From Syntrophaceae bacterium UBA5764 (GTDB lineage Bacteria; Desulfobacterota; Syntrophia; Syntrophales; Smithellaceae), in NCBI GenBank assembly GCA_002418825.1, contig DIEW01000019.1:1-10596 (forward strand): a stretch of 10,596 bases of DNA, read 5' to 3'. The translations under genes were made by a program, and so were the position numbers. Shown in pieces: positions 6,060-10,596 of this stretch (positions are counted from its first letter, which is position 1; each line of letters begins with the position of its first letter). The notes under the pieces were generated by a model. It was not told where the DNA came from, searched no databases, and saw only the letters and a list, made by a program, of their open reading frames with translations.

Positions 6060-7421
6060 ACTGGAAAAAATCTTATCGAGAACTTCATCGTTAATTTTTT
6101 TACCGGTAATCTCGTCAAGGTTATCTATCGCTTCGCGCAGTTCAAAAGCGGTGATTTCCGGAGATTCACCGCGCGCTATCGCCTCTTTTGCCGCCACGAT
6201 ATTTTTTCGCGCTTTTTCGAGTGATTGTTTATGACGCAAATTTGTAATCATCACGGAGCCGGTATCCGGCCGAGGATGCGCGCCGCAGGAATCAATAATC
6301 GCCTTTTTTAATTCCTCCAGCCCAGCACCGAACTTGGCGGAAATCTTAATAATTTTTTTCTCCGGCTCAATCATGTGCGCGATTTTCTTTATATCCCAGG
6401 AAGCAGGCAAATCGCTTTTATTGATGGCAATAACAATATTGACATTTTTATTTTTCGATATAACTTCTTCGTCTTCAGGTGAAAGCGGGATACTGCCGTC
6501 CAAAACAATCAGCGCCAAGTCGGCATTAGCCAAATTTTCCCAGACCAGACTTATTCCCTCTTCTTCGATGGCATCCTTTGGTTGGCGGATTCCCGCGGTG
6601 TCCACCAGATTTAAAACCGTGCCGTGGACAACAACCTCATCAACAATGAGGTCACGCGTGGTTCCCGGCATGTCGGTGACAATCGCTTTTTTCTTGCCCG
6701 TGAGCGCGTTGAGCAGACTGGATTTACCCACGTTGGGTTTGCCGGTAATCACAACATTCAAGCCTTGCGTGATTATTTTTGCCTCATGATATGTAGAAAG
6801 AAGTTTCTCTATGCTCTTCTTCGCTTCATCTATCTGCGGTGTCAGAAAAAGTGATTCTTCCGCAGGCGCGTCTTCCACAAAATCAATAGATGCTTCAAAT
6901 ACAGCCAGCGCCTCAATCAAAAGACCTCTTGCTTTTTCAATTTCGGCGCTCAAGTTCCCTTTTAATTGCGCGAGCCCCAAGACAAATGCGTGCGGTGTCG
7001 GGGCGGCAACCATCGCGGCCAGCGCTTCCGCCTGAGACAAATCCAATCTATTGTTGAAGAAAGCGCGCCGGGAAAATTCTCCTGACTCGGCAAGGCGGCA
7101 ACCCAGGTATATCAGTTCGAAAAGAATTTTTTGCATGATGACAGGACTCCCATGGCCGTTGATTTCGATAACGTCTTCACCGGTAAAGGAGTTTGGACCA
7201 CGCATAAAGGAAATCAGAACCTCATCCAGTACGGTTTTCCCGTCGGCGGAAACAATGTCGCCATGATAAAGGACGTGGCTTTCCCACAAACACTTTTTTT
7301 TGCTGGGCTTAAAAATCCGGCGCGCGATTTCCTGCGCCTGCGGTCCGCTGATGCGGATAATCCCGATACCTCCGGGGCCAAAAGGAGTGGCTATCGCCGC
7401 TATGGTGTCTTGGCGCAGCAC
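6042..7421 (-). CDS. mnmE: MnmE (TrmE), tRNA uridine-5-carboxymethylaminomethyl modification GTPase
   Basis: With MnmG, MnmE modifies the wobble uridine (U34) of certain tRNAs, using methylene-tetrahydrofolate and GTP. The 459-residue protein is full length. It has an N-terminal folate-binding domain (about 1-118) that begins with the family motif DTIAAIATPFGPGGIGIIR, a helical domain, and an inserted G domain: G1 GKPNVGKSS (227-235), G2 TTRD (254-257), G3 DTAG (274-277), G4 NKSD (334-337) and G5 SAK (361-363). The C-terminal CIGK (456-459) holds the catalytic Cys456. The start is GTG (7421-7419): an in-frame TGA at 7430-7428 rules out a longer protein, and TGAGGGG (7440-7434) is the likely binding site. 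It is the last gene of the rnpA-yidD-yidC-jag-mnmE block. A decayed copy of its 3' end lies at 2960-3065. Confidence 0.97.
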   Translation of the reverse strand: MLRQDTIAAIATPFGPGGIGIIRISGPQAQEIARRIFKPSKKKCLWESHVLYHGDIVSADGKTVLDEVLISFMRGPNSFTGEDVIEINGHGSPVIMQKILFELIYLGCRLAESGEFSRRAFFNNRLDLSQAEALAAMVAAPTPHAFVLGLAQLKGNLSAEIEKARGLLIEALAVFEASIDFVEDAPAEESLFLTPQIDEAKKSIEKLLSTYHEAKIITQGLNVVITGKPNVGKSSLLNALTGKKKAIVTDMPGTTRDLIVDEVVVHGTVLNLVDTAGIRQPKDAIEEEGISLVWENLANADLALIVLDGSIPLSPEDEEVISKNKNVNIVIAINKSDLPASWDIKKIAHMIEPEKKIIKISAKFGAGLEELKKAIIDSCGAHPRPDTGSVMITNLRHKQSLEKARKNIVAAKEAIARGESPEITAFELREAIDNLDEITGKKINDEVLDKIFSSFCIGK

Positions 7422-7461
7422 AACGAGTCAATTCCCCTCAATGAGTTGATAGATAAATTTT

Positions 7462-8304
7462 TTATCCCGGATTCTGTTGTCCGTTATGAACCGCCTTGCC
7501 TTTTTTCGCCGGGAGAACAACGATTTTTCTGTATTCGCCCTCGCCGCGGCTTTTGGTCGTGAGCGATGCGTCTTCCTGCAGAGCCAGATGAATAATACGC
7601 CGGTCGTGCGCGCTCATGTGTCCCAGCGAAACGGGCTTACGTGTTTTTTTGACCTTCTGCCTTACTTTTTCCGCCAGATCCAGAAGCGACGCTTCCCTTC
7701 TTCTGCGGTACTCTTCCGAATCCACCATAATAATTTTCCGGCCATTATCCGCTTTATTGATGGCTTTGTTCAATATGTATTGAAGGGCATCAAGATTCTG
7801 GCCACGTTTACCGATAAGCAGGCCACTATCGCTACCTTCAATATTCAGAACTATTTTGGCGGTGGTTTCCGCCAAAACCACTTTGCACTGCAACGACATC
7901 CTCTGCAGAATGCCTTCCAAGATCTCTTTCGCCCTGACACCCAAAGCCGTGGGTTCCTGCGGCGCCGGTTTGGAAGTTTCCGCTGTGATTTTTATTTTAG
8001 CTGCCAGCTCTTTTTTTGTTTCTCTTTTTATTTCTTTTACTTCTTTTTTGGCTTCTTTTATTTCGGTTTTTACTTCTTCTTTTTGCGGCTCACTGGATGT
8101 GTCCGCCAGTGAAAATTCCATATCCAAAGAAAGTAAAGAAGCCTTGATTTTCGCTTTTTTGGACAGCATGCCCAGAAAGCCGCCTGTTTCTTCAGAAATA
8201 ATTTCGATATTTAATTTTTCACGGGCAACGCCGAATTCACGACAAGCTTTTTCTATAGCTTCGTCAATTGATTTGCCTTCTATTTCCATTATTTTCGCGT
8301 CCAT
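7462..8304 (-). CDS. jag: Jag/KhpB family RNA-binding protein (Jag-N, KH and R3H domains)
   Basis: The 280-residue cytoplasmic protein belongs to the SpoIIIJ-associated (Jag/KhpB) family of RNA-binding proteins, usually encoded next to yidC. Domains in order: Jag-N (about 1-57) with GGFLG at 41-45; a charged linker (about 70-118); a KH domain (about 122-197) with the loop GLLIGKRGQNLDALQ at 161-175; an R3H domain (about 200-268) with Arg235-x3-His239 in the DRRIIH motif. The linker contains three seven-residue units of the form E-x-K-x-E-x-K at 77-97. Their more hydrophobic positions alternate at four and three residues, so a long charged helix or coiled coil is likely. The ATG at 8304 follows AAGAGG (8318-8313) at eight bases. 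The gene starts 28 bases after the yidC stop and ends 40 bases before the mnmE start, consistent with one operon. Confidence 0.93.
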   Translation of the reverse strand: MDAKIMEIEGKSIDEAIEKACREFGVAREKLNIEIISEETGGFLGMLSKKAKIKASLLSLDMEFSLADTSSEPQKEEVKTEIKEAKKEVKEIKRETKKELAAKIKITAETSKPAPQEPTALGVRAKEILEGILQRMSLQCKVVLAETTAKIVLNIEGSDSGLLIGKRGQNLDALQYILNKAINKADNGRKIIMVDSEEYRRRREASLLDLAEKVRQKVKKTRKPVSLGHMSAHDRRIIHLALQEDASLTTKSRGEGEYRKIVVLPAKKGKAVHNGQQNPG

Positions 8305-8332
8305 TTTCCCAACCTCTTATGCGTATTGTCAA

Positions 8333-10006
8333 CTAAGCCAGTTTTTTATTGATGTAGAACTGCTGACCGATACTTAAAATATTGTTAAATAACCAGTAAA
8401 TAACCAATCCCGACGGAAAATTTAAAAAGAAAATAGTCAAAACCAGCGGCATAAAGAGCATCATCTTGGCCATCATGGGATCGCCCATGGTCGGCGTCAT
8501 TTTCTGCTGAATGAACTGCGTAATGCCCATAAGAATAGGGGTGATATAATACGGGTCTTTCGCCGACAAATCCTGAATCCAGAAAAACAGCGGCGAATGC
8601 CGCAATTCAATGGCATATAAAAGCGCGTTGAACAGGCCGATAAAAACCGGCAGCTGAATCAGTATCGGCAGGCAGCCGCTGAGCGGATTGATTTTATGTG
8701 ATTTGTAAAGCGCCATGGTTTCCTGACCAAGTTTCGCCTGATCGTTTTTGTATTTCTGCCGCAATTCATTTATTTTGGGCTGAATTTTCTGCATCTCCCG
8801 CATCGATTTATAACTTAAATTACCCAGCGGCCAAAAAAGCAGCTTTATCAGAATAGTCATCAAAATAATCGCCACGCCATAGTTATGAACAAAATCATAC
8901 AAAAAGTTCAGAAACATAAGAAAAGGGATGGCCAGCCATTTGAAAATGCCGAAATCTATCGCCTTTTCTAAACCGACACCCAGCTCCTTTAACAGACTGT
9001 GCTGTTTAGGGCCAAGATAAAGAGAGTAACCGACTACGCTGCTTTGACCGGCAGGAATTATTTCTTTCTGCCCCACAATTCCCACCAAGACCAAATTATC
9101 GCTTCCACGGTTTATAACCACGCTGGCTAAAGAAGGGTTTCCCGGAATAAAAGAAGCGATAAAATATTTCGTTTCAAAGCCGCACCATAAAACATTGGGG
9201 CCCAGTATCTTTTCCTTCTCCATTTTTTTCAATTCGAGTCGCTCGATACTCCCCGCCACAGAAACCACCGGGCCCTCCTTATCGTATCTGCCGTGATCTT
9301 TATCGGGATCGATGGATTGATACCAGCTAAGTTTGGGTATCTGAATAAGCGGCGCTTTAGTCAGATTATACATCTTCACATCCAGATCTATCGTGTATTT
9401 TTCTGGATCAAAAATGAATATCTTTTCCACTTTGATTACGCCTTCATAACTGCCGGAAAAAACCAGCCGTTTCTTTTCTTTGGCACCAATTAAACTTAGT
9501 GCGGCTGTATCAGCCTCAAACATGGAATCGGCGGCAATATCCACGCTGGACTCGGAAAAAGCGACAGATAAAGGATGGGGCATTCCTTCTTTTATATCGA
9601 CCAGTTCCACGGGTTCGTCGCTTTTAGCTTTTATTCCATCTTTAGAACCGAAAATCAGCTTCTTAATTTTGGGATAAATATCATCAGCGCATTTAATGCA
9701 GTCCTGCTGATACTGCTTTAATTTAAGAGATTTTAAGGATGCGCCTCTGGTGGAAAAAATTGCCGTATAGAGAGGCGTTTCGACTTTGATATCTCGCGCA
9801 GGCACTTGTTTTTGGGCAACAGGTTTCTTTTCCACGACCGTTTTTCGCGGAGCAGTTGGTTGCACCGCCGTTTCGGTTGTAACCTGCCCGGTATCACCCG
9901 CGCCCGCCGGTACCTGTTTGGGCTGTGGCGGTTTGACAAAAAACATTTGATATATCAAAAGCACGGCAAGTGACAAGACTATGGCAAGCAGCGTCCTTTT
10001 GTCCAT
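8333..10006 (-). CDS. yidC: YidC membrane protein insertase (Oxa1 family)
   Basis: The 557-residue inner-membrane insertase acts alone or with SecYEG to insert and fold membrane proteins. TM1 lies at about 5-23, followed by a Pro/Thr-rich linker (26-70) and a large periplasmic beta domain (about 75-335), which marks a Gram-negative YidC. The conserved Oxa1 core follows: TM2 around 374-395, the cytoplasmic C1 hairpin (EMQKIQPKINELRQKY, 404-419), NPLSGCLPILIQLPVFIGLF (440-459), a TM near 485-502, and the last TM pair around 513-546. In the groove, Lys388 stands where E. coli has Arg366; Lys is likely to keep the positive charge. The ATG at 10006 has a strong GGGAGG (10018-10013) six bases upstream. 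It lies 21 bases after yidD and is followed by jag, the usual order. Confidence 0.97.
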   Translation of the reverse strand: MDKRTLLAIVLSLAVLLIYQMFFVKPPQPKQVPAGAGDTGQVTTETAVQPTAPRKTVVEKKPVAQKQVPARDIKVETPLYTAIFSTRGASLKSLKLKQYQQDCIKCADDIYPKIKKLIFGSKDGIKAKSDEPVELVDIKEGMPHPLSVAFSESSVDIAADSMFEADTAALSLIGAKEKKRLVFSGSYEGVIKVEKIFIFDPEKYTIDLDVKMYNLTKAPLIQIPKLSWYQSIDPDKDHGRYDKEGPVVSVAGSIERLELKKMEKEKILGPNVLWCGFETKYFIASFIPGNPSLASVVINRGSDNLVLVGIVGQKEIIPAGQSSVVGYSLYLGPKQHSLLKELGVGLEKAIDFGIFKWLAIPFLMFLNFLYDFVHNYGVAIILMTILIKLLFWPLGNLSYKSMREMQKIQPKINELRQKYKNDQAKLGQETMALYKSHKINPLSGCLPILIQLPVFIGLFNALLYAIELRHSPLFFWIQDLSAKDPYYITPILMGITQFIQQKMTPTMGDPMMAKMMLFMPLVLTIFFLNFPSGLVIYWLFNNILSIGQQFYINKKLA

Positions 10007-10027
10007 TAAAAACCTCCCTATTCTTGA

Positions 10028-10255
10028 TTATTCGACTGGATCATATCCGCCCGGATGAAAAGGATGGCAGCGCAGAATTCTTTTTATGCCCATAAATGTA
10101 CCCTTAAACGGCCCATGCAGTTCAATTGCGGAAATGGCATATTCGGAACACGTTGGATAAAAACGGCAACACTGAGTATAAAAGACAGAGGGTACGCAAA
10201 CTTGGTATAGACGAAGGGCAGAAACAATTATCTTTACTAAAATTTTTCTGAGCAT
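10028..10255 (-). CDS. yidD: YidD, membrane protein insertion efficiency factor
   Basis: This is a 75-residue membrane-associated protein that assists YidC-dependent insertion. The family signature is intact: CRFYPTCSEYAISAI (30-44) and GIKRILRCHPFHPGGYDPV (56-74), with cysteines at 29, 30, 36 and 63. A short amphipathic or hydrophobic N-terminal helix (about 3-25) probably contacts the inner membrane. The ATG at 10255 lies three bases after the rnpA stop and has no strong binding site of its own (GGAAAGCTAAAG lies upstream), so translation is probably coupled to rnpA. The protein is short, but the dense signature and the position between rnpA and yidC leave little doubt. Confidence 0.96.
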   Translation of the reverse strand: MLRKILVKIIVSALRLYQVCVPSVFYTQCCRFYPTCSEYAISAIELHGPFKGTFMGIKRILRCHPFHPGGYDPVE

Positions 10256-10258
10256 AAA

Positions 10259-10596
10259 TTACGCTTTAGCTTTCCGCTCGAAGAGCCGCGTTAATTCTTC
10301 GCATGCCTGATAATATGTAAGGGGGGGGATATTTTTCTTGGCTATTAAAACAACGTCGTATCCCGCGGGAAACATTTTTTTATTCAAGCGGAAAAATTCT
10401 CGGAGCAGTCGTTTGGTTCTGTTTCTTCTTACGGAGTTACCCGCTTTTTTGGATACGGCGATTCCCAGCCTTTTTATTCCCTGGTTGTTTTCATATATTA
10501 CAGACGTAAAATTTTGCGAACTTTTCCAAACCCCCTGCCGGTAAATGGCTCTGTATCTTTTCGAGCTAATTATCCTTTCCAATTTCCGGTAAGATT
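10259..10596 (-). CDS. rnpA: RnpA, protein component of ribonuclease P (start probably beyond the right edge)
   Basis: This is the protein cofactor of RNase P, which helps the catalytic RNA remove 5' leaders from precursor tRNAs. The conserved RNR-motif helix is clear: AGNSVRRNRTKRLLREFF, residues 47-64 counted from the TTG at 10582. Upstream are the LGIAVSKKAG strand-loop and a basic N-terminal part ending in YRAIYRQG. The only start codon inside the window is TTG (10582-10580), which has no properly spaced binding site. The frame stays open to the edge and adds the residues SYRK, so the true start probably lies a few codons outside; from the TTG alone the protein has 107 residues, slightly short. 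A run of eight C on the coding strand (10328-10321) encodes Pro-Pro. The gene heads the visible block, and rpmH is expected just upstream. Confidence 0.93.
   Translation of the reverse strand, partial: SYRKLERIISSKRYRAIYRQGVWKSSQNFTSVIYENNQGIKRLGIAVSKKAGNSVRRNRTKRLLREFFRLNKKMFPAGYDVVLIAKKNIPPLTYYQACEELTRLFERKAKA

Noticed and set aside
7477..8112. A 211-codon open frame on the plus strand opposite jag and the jag-mnmE junction
   Set aside because: Its Phe-rich tail comes from the antisense of the Lys/Glu linker of Jag; no independent support.
1..10596. CRISPR array, tRNA or rRNA genes, insertion sequences
   Set aside because: No regularly spaced direct repeats, no tRNA cloverleaf signals and no transposase or integrase coding sequence were found on either strand.

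Overview
The window looks like a Gram-negative bacterial chromosome, probably a deltaproteobacterium (Desulfobacterota, perhaps Syntrophales). This is inferred from three things: the YidC has a large periplasmic domain, Jag/KhpB lies between yidC and mnmE, and a ydaO-type leader precedes a potassium transporter. The species cannot be fixed from the sequence alone.

Layout from left to right. (1) Positions 1-620 carry an uncharacterised 175-residue ORF packaged like an integron gene cassette: a core-site-like GTTGGCC just before the gene, its exact complement GGCCAAC just after the stop, and a folded attC-like hairpin very similar to that of aadA cassettes. (2) kup (651-2582, minus strand) encodes a potassium uptake permease. 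Its leader contains what reads as a ydaO-type c-di-AMP riboswitch (2651-2758) behind a sigma70-like promoter. (3) An AT-rich divergent spacer holds, at 2960-3065 on the minus strand, a decayed 3' end of a second mnmE gene. (4) trkA-trkH (3223-6029, plus strand) form a two-gene operon for the gating and pore subunits of a Trk potassium system. (5) A conserved housekeeping block runs on the minus strand from the right edge: rnpA, yidD, yidC, jag, mnmE (10596 down to 6042). In most bacteria this block lies near the replication origin; rpmH and perhaps dnaA would be expected just beyond the right edge.

How the parts fit. Two unrelated potassium importers (Kup and TrkAH) are divergently transcribed, and one of them appears to be under c-di-AMP control, which matches the known role of that nucleotide in limiting potassium uptake. 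The right-hand block covers tRNA 5' processing (RnpA), membrane protein insertion (YidD, YidC), RNA binding (Jag) and tRNA wobble-uridine modification (MnmE).

The least ordinary signals are the integron-like cassette at the left edge, the riboswitch with a possible anti-P1 hairpin, and the placement of trkAH between an intact mnmE 3' end and a degenerate one in the same orientation. The last arrangement suggests an old insertion at the mnmE 3' end, a site known to be used by SGI1-type genomic islands.
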